From Cyrtodaria siliqua (lineage: Eukaryota; Mollusca; Bivalvia; Adapedonta; Hiatellidae): DNA of 64,000 nucleotides. A program made the translations under genes and the position numbers. Every line of letters starts with the position of its first letter. The stretch's first letter is position 1. Positions 45,910 to 57,667 of the stretch are shown piece after piece. The notes under the pieces were generated by a model. That model did no database searches and had not been told where the DNA came from. It saw nothing but the letters and a program-made list of their open reading frames with translations. The stretch is from positions 1 to 64,000 of the forward strand of contig JAWPHD010000089.1 of NCBI GenBank assembly GCA_037043455.1, written 5' to 3'.

Positions 45910-47049
45910 TGCCCATATACATCCAAATGTATGTCATTTTTCTCTTATACAAACAATATACTGATTTGTTTTTTCCCTCAATATTTTGACAATATTGTTG
46001 TGATTTTCTGGCCTGTTTTCATTTTTTCTTTTTTGAAGCACCCCAGATGTCAATTCTGAAAATGAAAAATATTAAATTCCAATCATATATTAATGAATGA
46101 AAATAATGGCCATATTTGACATATTATATTTGTTTTCTTCAAACAATTATGTTGCTTACTAATACTTTCTTTTGTTTCTTCCTTTTTCTTTAACTTATTG
46201 CATCATCTGATAAAACTTTAGAATATGATTACATGTTGATTACTTTTGATTGAAATTTTAGAAGTGACTTTTAAATATTATATCCTTTGATTACAAAAAA
46301 AATGTTTCAATCTTGGTCTTTGTAAATGCTATGAAGTCTTTTTCATTTTGTAACCTCTTTTCATTGTTTTTAGTACCCTTTCTTCAGACTGTTTAATATT
46401 CAATAAATGTGCATCGCAGTCAGAACGGCGAGACGATATTTGATATGCACCGTCCTCCGATGTGCAATTAAGCGTTTGACCTTTTTAGGTGTGGACTTTC
46501 CGCAGAGATTCTCTGCGCTAGACATAAACAGATCATTTAAACTGATACACTGAATTTTACAACTTACCTAAAGTGAAGAATAATCATTTGTTATCCATTT
46601 CACACTAAAATTTTAATCACAAAAAATATTTTGATATGAAACTCTAGGTATACTATGCAATGTTTGAATGGCAAAACACAGGTGTCAGTGCAGTGACATC
46701 ATACGAGAAGCGTATACACACAGTCTGTCCAGAGTTGTCCACACGGTGTTTGGTCAACCGCAATTAGACAGGATGCATCTATTAATGTCCGTATGTAAAA
46801 AGCTCCCAACGTCAAATAAATGAGACTAAGTCAGTTCAATCTGTCAGTACTCCCTTTACCCAGTCTTTTTCTATCTCTTTCTCTGTACATGTACGTACCT
46901 CTCTCCGATCGATGTAACACTGCCCTTGGGAGTAATTAAACGCAGAAATAGTTTTAATTTAAAAATTCATTAATTCCTAGGACGCTATGTCTGAAGTCTT
47001 TCTATTTCTCCCAATATCAAACATTAGTGTATACCCCAACCCCACCCCA
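45910..47049. other. No feature seen
   Basis: AT-rich, small CpG patch near 46420-46450. Confidence 0.4.
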
Positions 47050-47285
47050 ACCAACCCCCATATTTCTCTTTCTTTTTATTTATATTTCTCTTTCTTTTCA
47101 TCATATTTCTCTTTCTTTCTTTTCATTTCTCTTTCTTTCCATTTATAGTTCTCTCTTTCTTTCCATTTATAGTTCTCTCTTTCTTTTCATTCATATTTCT
47201 CTTTCTTTCTTTTCATTTCTCTTTCTTTCCATTTATAGTTCTCTCTTTCTTTCCATTTATAGTTCTCTCTTTCTTTTCATTTATA
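47050..47285. repeat. Polypyrimidine minisatellite with 90-bp duplication
   Basis: CTTTCTTT/TCTC-rich stretch; units 47101-47190 and 47191-47280 are a 90-bp duplication beginning TCATATTTCTCTTTC. The open frame across it is compositional. Confidence 0.9.
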
Positions 47286-47289
47286 TTTC

Positions 47290-49261
47290 CAATACATGAT
47301 CTTCATTCTTATATTCCAGTAAACAAAAATATCAAAACAGAAAATATCAGCTATCCTCATTTAAGTATTTAAGCCATAAAAGTGATGGATGTAATTTGTT
47401 TACATAGAAAATTACCATGGAAATATCCAGTATCCCAAATAGTGGCAAAACTAAACCTGATACATCTCATTATCCCATAAACTCTGCATGAATTAATGGT
47501 ATTTTTTTACACTAGAAGCTGAAAATAGTAAAGTAAAATCCACATATACATATACATAGATCAGTAACATTAACACTACAAAATTCCTACGATTCTCTGA
47601 ACAAAACAATCCTCCCCTTGCTTTTATGGCTTACAGATTAGAGCACCAAAGTAATGATAATGGCTGACAATACACACCTCCTCTGAGACTGCAGCAGCCG
47701 TAGGTATACATGTAACTTCCACAAACTTATCTACAGTACTCCACCTGCACTTACAAACTATCCAATAGTTACATAATTTCCAATAATTCCTTAGGTGCAT
47801 CAACCCCTATACTTTCCTTAGTGTGAACTATTGTTTAAAAACACCTTTCAAACTGAGGTTATTTATTCCATAATCTGGCAAGTACTGCCCACAGGGGTGA
47901 AGATGTTGTATACACTGTTGCCTCTGAATCAGTAATCTTAAAGTAGCATCACCTCTCTCTGCTGGCTGCTACAGCTCTGTATTGCATATAAGAGGTACCT
48001 AATTTATCATTTTGGCTGACAGTGGTACATGCTGCTGGAATACTCAGGTGGGGGTAGACTAAAGTACAATATGGTGAGGGGAAAATGACCAGTCTGCAGT
48101 AGGTCAAAAATAAGGAGTAGGTCCAGTGAGAAACAACGGGTGAAGGCCAAGGAAGAAAAAATACTTTTGCCAAGGGAATTATAAGGTAGACACAGGTAAC
48201 ATAAATGGGGATGAAAATCCGCTTATGTTTTGCCGGATTCGGGTGATTTTTTGAGAGTATTCCGATCGCGGAAAATTGAGTACAGTACGCTTGTGGTCAG
48301 ATGCTCGGCCAGCGAATCATGCCGGATGCGAGTCTGATTTATGGAGTATTCTGGATGCCAGGGAGAGGCTGGTTACACCCCAATAAATATGATCAAAGAA
48401 AGTGACAGGGGAGAACTAATGGGTAGGGCAGGTGAGAAACCAAAGGTAAGTAAGAAATAATGAGTTGAGCAGTTGAGAAACATAGGCCTTCTGCTCAGGT
48501 GAGCTAAAAAGATATGTATATCAAATAATGTGGATGATCAGATCTCCAGGATGTCCATAGTAGAGGTGGGTTGAGGTACATGAGGTGGTGTGGGGTGGGA
48601 TGGTGTGGGGTCGGGTGGAGTATTGAGGGGTGGAGTGTGGTGTGGGTGTGTGTGTGGGGTGGGGAGAGATGATGATTAGGATGTTGAGGTAACTGCTGCA
48701 AGTGATGATAATCATGAAGATGGTTCTGTAGATTCTACTAATGCAGATTATGATGATGATAATGTAGATGTTGCAGCTCCTGATAATTTGGATGATGATG
48801 CTGATGACTTTTTTGTAAGATGAGACTTCCAAAGTGTTTAGAAGGGTTCCAAATGTCGAGATCTGATTCATATATATAAAAAGTAATAATATGAATTCAA
48901 TACTTTCAGTTGAAACTATTAAGTTCAATTTTTTAAGCATTTGGAAATATTTAACTTGACCATTATTTTTCTTTGAGAAAGAACCCGTTCAGAAAGAACA
49001 CATTCAGAAGCTAACCTCCAATGACAGAGCCAAATATGTTTCCAAAAGTAGACAGAGAGAGGACAACAATAATGAACCATAATAATTTTTTATCTTGTCA
49101 GCCTTATTAATGGCCATTATGTTAATTTCCAATAACTGAGAGGAGCCACGCTGGGGGAGGAATGCATTACCTAAACTGTCCATAAAATAAAGGTAATTGT
49201 GTTTTCATTTTTTAGTTAAGAAGCAGATAACAAGAAAAATGCATAAAAATAGGCCACAGTA
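47290..49261. other. No gene seen
   Basis: Low-complexity G/T tract at 48580 and GATGAT-rich 48670-48800. No exon supported. Confidence 0.4.
48580..48668 (+). repeat. G/GT-rich low-complexity tract
   Basis: GGTGTGGGGTGGGATGG ... GTGTGGGTGTGTGTGTGGGG: repeated G runs with G-quadruplex potential. Confidence 0.8.
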
Positions 49262-49455
49262 GCCTGTGGACAAGACCTCGGCTCTTAGAGCTATAGACCT
49301 GAACCCTGCGTGGGTTCGTTCCCTGGTGGGGGCATGTCTGATGGGAAACTTCGTCCTTCATCTCGTCTCCCTCGGAGGTTGCTGTCCCAATATAACCTTA
49401 TATGATGTGTTACTGGGACGTAAAAAAACTAATTTAATTTCATTTCATGGCATAA
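49262..49455 (+). mobile_element. SINE-like element with degenerate tRNA head
   Basis: GTGGGTTCGTTCCCTGG (B box), then CTCCCTCGGAGGTTGC, and a tail TGTTACTGGGACGTAAAA followed by AT-rich sequence, the usual end of these SINEs. Confidence 0.6.
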
Positions 49456-49731
49456 AGAACAGTAATATTATTTAATTGTATACAGTTTCAAGCCATTACA
49501 TGCTAGTTTTTTGTAAAAAAGAGACATTATACTTTGTCAAAAAATAAGTTAAATTGTGCTGAATTTTCGTCCAAGGTTTCCGATAAGCAAGCTGCTTAAG
49601 AAAGATTCAAGATTCAAACATGTTTTTTAAGTAAATAATTCAACGCAAAAGATTAAGTCTGAAACCAATATACCAGATTTTCTAAATAATCCCGAATACC
49701 CTTATGAACAACCCCCATACTATATGCAGAA

Positions 49732-50062
49732 AGGGACATAATCCAATTAATCATTCACTCACGGCAATCTTGAAGTGTTTAAAATAGGTCTCAATTTATA
49801 TGACCAGTATCATTTTTACTTTTACTCTGGTTACATTTAAATAAATAAAATCTTAAGCGTTTACTATTTCATCATTTTAAACTATAAATTTTAATAAATT
49901 ATTGGTGCAATAATATCAAAAATTAATAATATGCAAAAACAAACTATTTAATACTATTCATATAATTAATATTAATAATTGAACAAATGCAAGTTATGCA
50001 GAAAAACTAGCGGTCGCCGTGATTTTTTAAAAATTAAAGATGGCCGTGTGTCCTTTTAAGTC
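49732..50062. mobile_element. AGGGACA-family MITE, third copy
   Basis: AGGGACATAATCC, a ~15-bp insertion, CGGCAATCTTGAAGTG; right inverted AGGACACACGGCCATC. Core TTATTGGTGCAATAATATC shared with 8532. Confidence 0.8.
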
Positions 50063-50071
50063 CCTTTAAAG

Positions 50072-50691
50072 GGACTGGAGGCGACCGGTAAGAGTTATTA
50101 ACCCCTCACCTGCTACATATATATAATGGACTATTCTTTCTTTGAATTAAGACCATTCCATTTATGTGACAAAGGGGTGTTTTGGGGGAAATGGCTGATC
50201 AGCATCCAGACATTGTAAACCCTGATCTGGGTTTACAATGGATGCAAAGGCTAAGGGTTAATCACTAAATACAAATAAAAAGTGCATACACATTAAATTA
50301 AACCGCACCATGCCTCAGTTTAATTGTTTATGAACACGTTTAGTCTGGAAAACTTGATGACTCCTCTGTACTTTTGTTGCTAAATCATACATTTTAATTT
50401 AAATGGGCTATGTAATGCTAACAGTTGTACATATATTTCAAATAATAAACATCAATATGAAAACAATAACTTAAAAGAGGTTTAGAACATCATATGAATT
50501 AGTATTAATAATTTATGTCACAAAAACTAACCAAAGTCGTCCAGTTTTGACACCAAACTATTCTATTTTAAAACAATAATTAAATCGTACGGATCATAGG
50601 GCCAAGTTTAGCACATAATTATGCACACTGAATTTGAAACTGAAACAATTAATGGCTGTTTTATATTGCCTCCAGTCCCTTTCATCTACAT
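50072..50691. mobile_element. TIR element AAAGGGACTGGAGGC, interrupted
   Basis: Left AAAGGGACTGGAGGCGACC, right inverted AAAGGGACTGGAGGCAATA. The TTAA MITE at 50098-50261 has inserted near its left end. A related start is at 2612 (AAAGGGACTGTTGGCAAT). Confidence 0.75.
50098..50261. mobile_element. piggyBac-like MITE, third copy
   Basis: TTAA|CCCCTCACCTGCTACAT at the left; right end shortened (GGCTAAGGG|TTAA). Confidence 0.8.
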
Positions 50692-51206
50692 TTCTAAATG
50701 CCTGCCTTAGTGTTGACTTTGTACAGTAGCCAATAACCATAATTATTGCATTCTTACAACACAGAGAATGTCAGCAGACTCATTTCTGTACTTTTCACTT
50801 AATATTGACAAATGTCCTCATTGAAAGGTATTGAAACCATCGCAGAATCACTGCTGTTAATGGAGAGGCTGTTTGCATCAGAAGTGTTTGAAGAAGACCT
50901 ATTGGATTATAATTCACAGGTCTGAATTAGACACAGTAATCACAGGCTTTACGGAGATAAGAAATTCCACATGACATACTGTAAGACTGGAAACACATTT
51001 TGCATGACCGTTTTTTTATATTAATTGTTGCTTGGAATTGTGGGGAGATTTACATAATTTATTAGTAATTTTATAACCATTGGCACGCATATAATTATAT
51101 TTGTTACTTTTTTTTGCCATATTTGTTGCTTGAAATGCCAAGTATAATTCTGAAAATGAGGCGCTTATTAAAGTAACGTTATGTACCCTTTTTCCTGGTT
51201 GCCAAA

Positions 51207-53130
51207 ACAAGAGGCCCAAAAAGGCCTGTGGATGCTCTACTGGCTAAAGATAAAGTTTATGCATCTAATATCATTCAACCAGAACATGGTGATGATATAC
51301 ACAACTAGGCTTGGTACTGATTGTCCCTGACAAGTTTCGTTGAAATCCAGCCAGAGGTTCAGGAGAACTAGCCCGGAAATTTTTTGTGTATCAAAAACCT
51401 TTAAAGGGCCATAACTCCACCAAAAATCTGTTAACCGGAATGCGGCGATGATATGCACAACTATGCTTGGTGCTGATCATCCCTGTAAAGTTTCGTAGAA
51501 ATGTGGGGAGGCGTTCAGGAGAATTAGTCCAGACAAAGTTTGTGTTTTAAAACCTTTAAAGGGCCATAACTCTGCCAAAAATCATTCAACCGGAACACGG
51601 CAAAGATTTGCACAACTAGACCTGATACTGATCAGCCTTGTCAAGTTTCGTTAAAATCCAGCAGAACTAGCCCGGAAAATGTTTGTGTATCAAAAGCCTT
51701 TAAAGGGCCATAACGTACTCCACCAAAAATATGTTAACAGGAACGTGACGAAGATATGCAAAACTATGCTTGGTGCTGATCATCCCTGTAAAGTTTTGTT
51801 GTAATGTGGGGTGACGTATAGGAGAAATAGTCCAGACAAAGTTTGTGTATTAAATACTTTAAAGGGCCCTAACTCTGCCAAAAATCATTCAACCGGAACA
51901 CGGCAAAGATTTGCACAACTAGACCTGGAACTGATCATCCCTAAAAAGTTTCGTTTAAATCCATCCAGGGGTTCAGGAGAACTAGTCAGGACAAAGTTTG
52001 TGTATCAAAACCTTTAAAGGGACATAACTCCGCCAAAATCATTTAACCGAAACACGGTGATGATATGTACAACTAGGCTTGGTACTGATCAGCCCTGAAA
52101 AGTTTCACTGAAATCTGGCCAAATGAAGGCCCTTTCTTCTTAATGAGGCCAAAATATAACATATTTCAGAAAATCAAGGGCCATAACTCTGGTGTAAATG
52201 GTCCAATCTGGCTGGTTTTCAAACTTGTCGGAGCTTTCAAACTTGTCGGAGCTTTCATTGATAGTAACAATCTGGTAAAGGTTGTTAAAGATCGGATGAA
52301 AAATGAAGGCCCTATCATATTAACGAGGCAAAATATAGCATTTTTAACTAAATCAAGAGCCATTACTCCGCTGTTACTAGTTCGATATGGCTGGTTTTCA
52401 AACTTATCCAGGCTTTCATTGATACTCACAATCTGGTAAAGATTGGTAATGATCGGATGAAAAATGAAGCCCTATTGTCTTAACAAGGCAAAATATAGCA
52501 TTTTTAAATAAATCAAGGGCCATAACTCTGCTGTTACTGGTCTCATCTGTGCCCGTGTGGTTCCCGGGGGCCCCCGTTTGGTCACGGGGCAAAGAATAGG
52601 GCCACTGCAGATCCCTTTGGAGGGGTAGGCAGAGGGGTAGAATCCCCCCAAATTCATGTTCATTTTATCATGTTCATTTAAGGTCTTCATCATGATCCCT
52701 GCATTGTTTCAGGTGCTATCTCGCTCGCATCAAAAGAGCAGTGGCAGAAAAACAATAACGTGGCTCCAGCGTAAATGGAGTTTCTACGATAGAATTTGCA
52801 GCAACTCTGCAGTTAAGGGTGAGAAGGTTCTAGGCCCATTTTCCATATTTTATCTCGATGTACATGGAAGATGAGCCTGGCATGTTCATGCCTGTTAGGC
52901 GCCATATAACTTTTTCATGTGTTGGTGCGCCTTAAAACCCCAATTCAATTGGTCTCATCTGCCTGTTTTTCGAACTTGTCCGAGCTTTCATTGATATTAA
53001 CAATCTGTTAAAGTTTGGTAAAGAATGATGAAAAATGAAGGCCCTATCGTTTTAACGAGGTAAAAGTTAACAGACGACGGACGACGGACAACGGACAACT
53101 CGTCAATCCCATAAAAACGAGTACTGAGTA
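51207..53130 (+). mobile_element. Pearl/HINE-like element with two core types
   Basis: Starts AACAAG plus hairpin AGGCCCAAAAAGGCCT. First core type ~145-159 bp (TTTAAAGGGCCATAACTC at 51411, 51556, 51700, 51859, 52013). Second core type ~160-180 bp (AGGGCCATAACTCTG with 'TGGCTGGTTTTCAAACTTGT'). Ends ACAGACGACGGACGACGGAC. The SINE at 52550 is inserted in it. Confidence 0.8.
52550..52949 (+). mobile_element. 400-bp SINE-like retroposon with 12-bp TSD
   Basis: Flanked by TGGTCTCATCTG at 52538-52549 and 52950-52961. Starts TGCCCGTGTGGTTCCCGGGG, ends GTGCGCCTTAAAACCCCAAT TCAA. The head is not clearly tRNA-like. Homologous copy at 1580-1968. Confidence 0.88.
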
Positions 53131-53134
53131 CTGT

Positions 53135-54065
53135 GAAAATAATGAAAATAAAGGCCACAGTAAATATTAAATTTCTATGTCCTGAAATGTTAACCTAAAT
53201 TAACAGCATTAAAACGCATTCACCGTTTCGAGACAAGGAACAAAAACTCTATTGGTGGTGGGGAGAAAGAAGGTGAGGAATTAAGGCTTTAATAAGGATT
53301 TTACATTAAAACTGTGAAAGTTATTTCTGTATTGATTTTTTCGAAATTACTAAAAATCAGCTGCATATTATGCAAAATACTAAACTTAATATCAATCTGA
53401 AAAGTAAAGTTATGGTCATGTATGTGAAATAGTGTCAACAAAAATCACATCAACTGAAAACCTAAAAACTTTGCAACTTATTAAGAAAAACAATCGCTTG
53501 TTTAAGTTTTTAGGCAAATCCCAGCAGCCATTAAGAAAAAATACTCGACTAGTTTGGTGTTTTTGAGGCTTTTGAGTCGAGGCCAAAAAAATCTTGAAAT
53601 TCTGACATAAAAATAATATTTTAGTAGCTAGATCTCCTGAAAAGTTGCAAAGAATTAAGTCAGATGGCTTTCCAGCAGCAGATTTTATGCAAACTTAAAC
53701 CACTTTCAAGGACAAAAATCCCTGTAATATTCTATTTCTCCCAGATTTGTTTGTGGGTGTGGGCATCCGGATCCATCTCTCTGGATCCACTCTTGCTTAA
53801 TAGTGCAGAACTGAAGAAGAATGTTGATACTCTGCCTTGCTTTGCCAAGAAATGCCACGCTTTATGATCATGAAAACATGAAAACAGACATTTACTTGCC
53901 TGTTCATTAGCAAGGTGTGTCATTCTGTTTCTACAAATGATTAGATACAAATTGTGTAAAACTAATTACTGAGGTAAACCTCCTCATTCCTTTAATACCA
54001 ATTAACACACTGATTTATAGGCGACTATCAGGGGAAAGAATTTCACCTTAAATCCTTTTAATTTT
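53135..54065. other. No certain gene
   Basis: Only the doubtful ORF at 53664. Confidence 0.35.
53664..53867 (+). CDS. 67-codon ORF with acceptor-like start, unknown
   Basis: After a polypyrimidine run ending CTATTTCTCCCAG (near 53744) the frame reads SISLDPLLLNSAELKKNVD then TLPCFAKKCHAL and stop. It could be a terminal exon or a relic. No family recognised and no partner exon found. Confidence 0.15.
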   Translation: MAFQQQILCKLKPLSRTKIPVIFYFSQICLWVWASGSISLDPLLLNSAELKKNVDTLPCFAKKCHAL

Positions 54066-54200
54066 TTTAGATACCGTACACCCCTTTGTAAATGCACCAC
54101 CCCTACCCCCGCCCGCCCTTATTTTAAACACTTTATAACCCTTTTTAAATGCCATCCCCCCTTATTTTAGATACCATATACCCCTTTTTAAACACACACA
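54066..54200. repeat. C-rich imperfect duplication
   Basis: TTTTAGATACCGTACACCCC and TTTTAGATACCATATACCCC ~101 bp apart, with CCACCCCTACCCCCGCCCG between. Confidence 0.6.
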
Positions 54201-54219
54201 CACCCCTGCCCCGCAAAAA

Positions 54220-55262
54220 AGTGTTCATTGAGTGTTCATAAAATGTTCATGGAGTGTTCATGGAATGATCATGTAATGTTCATGGAGTGTCCAAGGAATG
54301 TTCATGGAGTGGTCATGGAATGTTCATGGAGAGTTTATGGAGTGTTCAAGGAGTGTTCACGGAACATTCATCAAGTGTTCATGGAATGTTTATGGAGTGT
54401 CAAGGAATGTTCAAGGAGTGGTTATAGAGTGTTCAGGAAATGCTCATAAGTGTTCGAGGAATGTTCATGGAGTGGTCATGGAATGTTTATGGAGTGTTTA
54501 TGGAGTGTTCAAGGAATGTTCATGGAATGTTCAAGTAGTGTTCACGGAACATTCATGGAGTGTTCTTGGAATGATTATGGAGTGTCAAGGAATTTTCATG
54601 GAGTGGTCATGGAATGTCATGGAGTGTTTCAAGGAATGTTCATGGAATGTTGAAGGAATGTTTATGGAGTGTTCATGGAGTATTCATTGAATGTTGACGG
54701 AGTGTCAAAGAATGTTCATGGAGTGTTCCTTGAATGTTCAATGAGTGTTCATGGCATGTTCAAGGAATATTTATGGAGTGTTCAAGGAATATTTATGGAG
54801 TGTTCAAGGAATGTTCGTGGAGTGTTCATGGAATGTTTATGGAATATTTAAGAAATGTTCAAGGAGTGTTCATGGAATGTTCAAGGAATGTTCAAGGTAT
54901 CTTAAAGGAATGTTCATGGAATGTTCAAGGAGTGTTCATGGAATGTTCATGGAGTGTCAAGGAATGTTCATGGAATGTTCCTGGAATGTTTATGAAGAGC
55001 ACATGGAATGTGTATGGAGTGTTCCTGGAATGTTTATGGAATATTCATGGAATGTTTATGGAATGTCCATGGAGTGTTCATGAAATGTTTATGGAAAGTT
55101 CATGAAATTTTTAAGGAATGTTCATGGAATTTTCATGGAGTGTTCAAAGAATGTTTATGGAGTGCTCAAGGAATGTTCATGGAGTATTCATGGAATGTTC
55201 ATGGAATGTTTATGGAATGTTCATGGAATGTTTATGGAATGTTTATGGAGTGTTCCTTTAAT
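54220..55262 (+). repeat. 11-bp minisatellite TGTTCATGGAR, ~1 kb
   Basis: About 95 copies of TGTTCATGGA(A/G) and variants (TGTTCAAGGA, TGTTTATGGA). Because 11 is not a multiple of 3 and the unit lacks stops on the plus strand, all three plus frames stay open and give MFMECSWNVHG-like peptides. These are not genes. Confidence 0.97.
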
Positions 55263-55462
55263 AAAACTCGAACAGGCAATCTAGCATTCACTGAACAGTC
55301 AACTAATAATGTACACTGAGAACAAACAATTACATGGATAAATAATTACACGGATAAATAATTACGTGGATAAATAATTACACGGATAAATAGAAGAAAA
55401 GTATGTTACACAACAAACATAAAAGGCAATTTAAATAAAACACAAAGATGATCATGTATATA
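55262..55462 (+). mobile_element. Element interrupting the 11-bp minisatellite
   Basis: ACTCGAACAGGCAATCTAGC, ATTCACTGAACAGTCAAC, then four ~17-bp units AATTACACGGATAAATA (55330-55392), then GTATGTTACACAACAAACAT and CAAAGATGATCATGTATATA. Its two halves recur at 60905-60985 and 63298-63362. Confidence 0.7.
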
Positions 55463-55655
55463 GGAATGTTCATGGAATGTTCATGGAGTGCTCACAGAGT
55501 TCATGGAATGTTATGGAGTGTTCATAGTGTTCATGGAGCATTCATGGTGTGTTCAGGGAGTGTTCATGGAATGTTATAAAGTGTTCATGGAGCATTCATG
55601 GTGTGTTCATAGAGCATTCATGGAGTGTTCATGGTGTGTTCATGAAGTGGTAATA
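55462..55655 (+). repeat. 11-bp minisatellite, right block
   Basis: TGTTCATGGAR units resume after the interrupting element, with variants GAGCATTCATGG and TGGTGTGTTCA. Confidence 0.95.
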
Positions 55656-56277
55656 AAGCATGGCCTTTTTCAGAAATTTGGGAAGGGGTCTAGCCTTTTT
55701 TGTGGGGAAAAAAGTGATATAAAAATGGTTATAGATCTATCTACCTTTCTTAGACTTATGTATAAATTTACATGCACAAACATTTAAAGAAGAAAAAAGC
55801 AGTAAAGGGATAAGTCATTTTTATTAATTTTAGTTCATAATTTCTCAACTTTTTTTTTATGTTGCTTTCAGTGTCACTATCTGGTGTTACATTATTTGTC
55901 TTTGTAAGGAAATTTGTTATCATTTTGCTGCTTGTAGAATCTATAACAGCCTGTTTTTGATAACGTACATTTGTAAGTTGATCATGATTGTCGTAAAGTC
56001 ATAAAATCGCGTATTCCCAACACATCTCGATCACCATGATTATCTACGATTTTGTCATCACTTCAGCGATGCTATGATGAAAAAAGAGGCGATTCATAAA
56101 ATTTTATTTGGATCGCTCTTTATTTCAAATATAAACCCCGCAGTGTAATAGAAAACATCGGCTAAAAAATAGAACTATATGCGGTTATAAATCGGTCATC
56201 GGTCACTTTTTGCAGTGGAGAGGAAACGGAAGTCATTCAACATGAATGGATATATTAATTTGTATAAGGCCAACAAA

Positions 56278-56893
56278 AAAAAAAGGTACCTTTGTTTCCA
56301 GTGGTCCGATCGACCCTATTTTTAAGAGGCCGATCCTAAAACTTTTTATGGAAAATTTTAAAAAATCAAATAAAAAAATCAAACAAAATTAAAAAAAATC
56401 TATTTGTTCTGAACAATGATTTACCACATAGCTTACATCATAGAAGTGAAACATAACACCATTCTATATTTTCTGTAATCCACTGGGCAATGGTGGTATA
56501 ACTATGCAAATTATTACCAAATTACACAGCAAAAGTGGAAAATATTTAGGTAAGCCATATGATTTGCCTGGAATGTCATATGATACATTCAGAGTTAATG
56601 TTTTTAAGTAAACAATGCAATAACAATGTGATGCTAATTAACTATTAAACTAATTAGTAAAATGCATTTTAAACAAAGGTCTTCTGGTTTAAAGTATCCT
56701 ATTATTTGTAATAGAAAGGCTTAATTTAATATAGGTGGTCTTATATTGAGGTAAAGTGACAACATCATAGAGAAACTTTCTGTTTTATCATCAACTTCTA
56801 TGGGGTTTATGAGATAAAATTATAGAATCTTGCTCAAAAAAAGCAACAAAAAAAAAAGATGCCTACCGACTTACCCTTTTTTTTTGGTTAGCC
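56278..56893. mobile_element. PIF/Harbinger-like MITE
   Basis: TAA at 56275-56277 and 56894-56896. GGCCAACAAAAAAAAAAGG ... GTTTCCAGTGG at the left; CCTACCGACTTACCC ... GGTTAGCC at the right. Internal CGACCCTATTTTTAAG. Confidence 0.7.
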
Positions 56894-57323
56894 TAACAGT
56901 GCATTAAACTGACATTTATTAAAAAATATATAAACGTTACTTGATTTTTTTTACCAGTACAATTCCAAACAATGTTAAAAATTACATATTCACACACACA
57001 CATTGATTCATGTATATCCAATTCAAAACTTGTTAAAAACAAGAACTACAAAAACTATAGTTTAGCTCGTAGATCACCAAAGCAATCAACCAATGCAACA
57101 ACATAGAAATCATTATTTTCCTTTCGCTCTTCTGATCGATGGTTAGTGAGCCCAAGTATGTCCTTTAGAAAATACATTTTATTCTTAAACTGTATTAATG
57201 AAAAATGAAGACTTTTTGATAAATTGATATTGAAAACATTAGTCAAATAAACAAACTAAAAAGCAATGGCATGCAGTTGCATGAATAATTAATGCATACC
57301 TTTTTATGTTTCATTTTGCCTAA

Positions 57324-57664
57324 GGTAACTAAAAAATATGTGTGTTTCCAGTTTCCCGACCGACCCAACTTTTTCACTGCCGACCCTAAATATTTTTAGC
57401 AAAAAAAAAAGAAAGGAAATATTACAATCAAACAACAAATGTTTTTATTCAAATGATAATTTTATTAGCCAGAGTTGTTAAGTATCTAATCTGGATCCAA
57501 ACTGTTTGTAAAGGTTATCAAGAAGTTGCCTTAGTACAAAAATGGCATATTATATATGCGAACAATATATATAAAAAAAATATCTAAAAAAAAACTTTTC
57601 CTACCTACCTACCCTAACTTTTTGACAGGGTGAAACCAGAAACACTCATTTTTTTTTTTAGGCC
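57324..57664. mobile_element. PIF/Harbinger-like MITE, inverted copy of 31262
   Basis: TAA at 57321-57323 and 57665-57667. ATATGTGTGTTTCCAGTTTC, CCGACCGACCCAAC ... CCTACCTACCTACCCTAAC, GAAACCAGAAACACTC, AGGCC. Confidence 0.9.
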
Positions 57665-57667
57665 TAA

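Noticed and set aside
47027..47299. 90-codon Ser/Phe/Leu frame
   Set aside because: Polypyrimidine low-complexity DNA with a 90-bp duplication.
54228..55319. Several 60-130 codon plus-strand frames
   Set aside because: Products of the 11-bp minisatellite, open in every plus frame.
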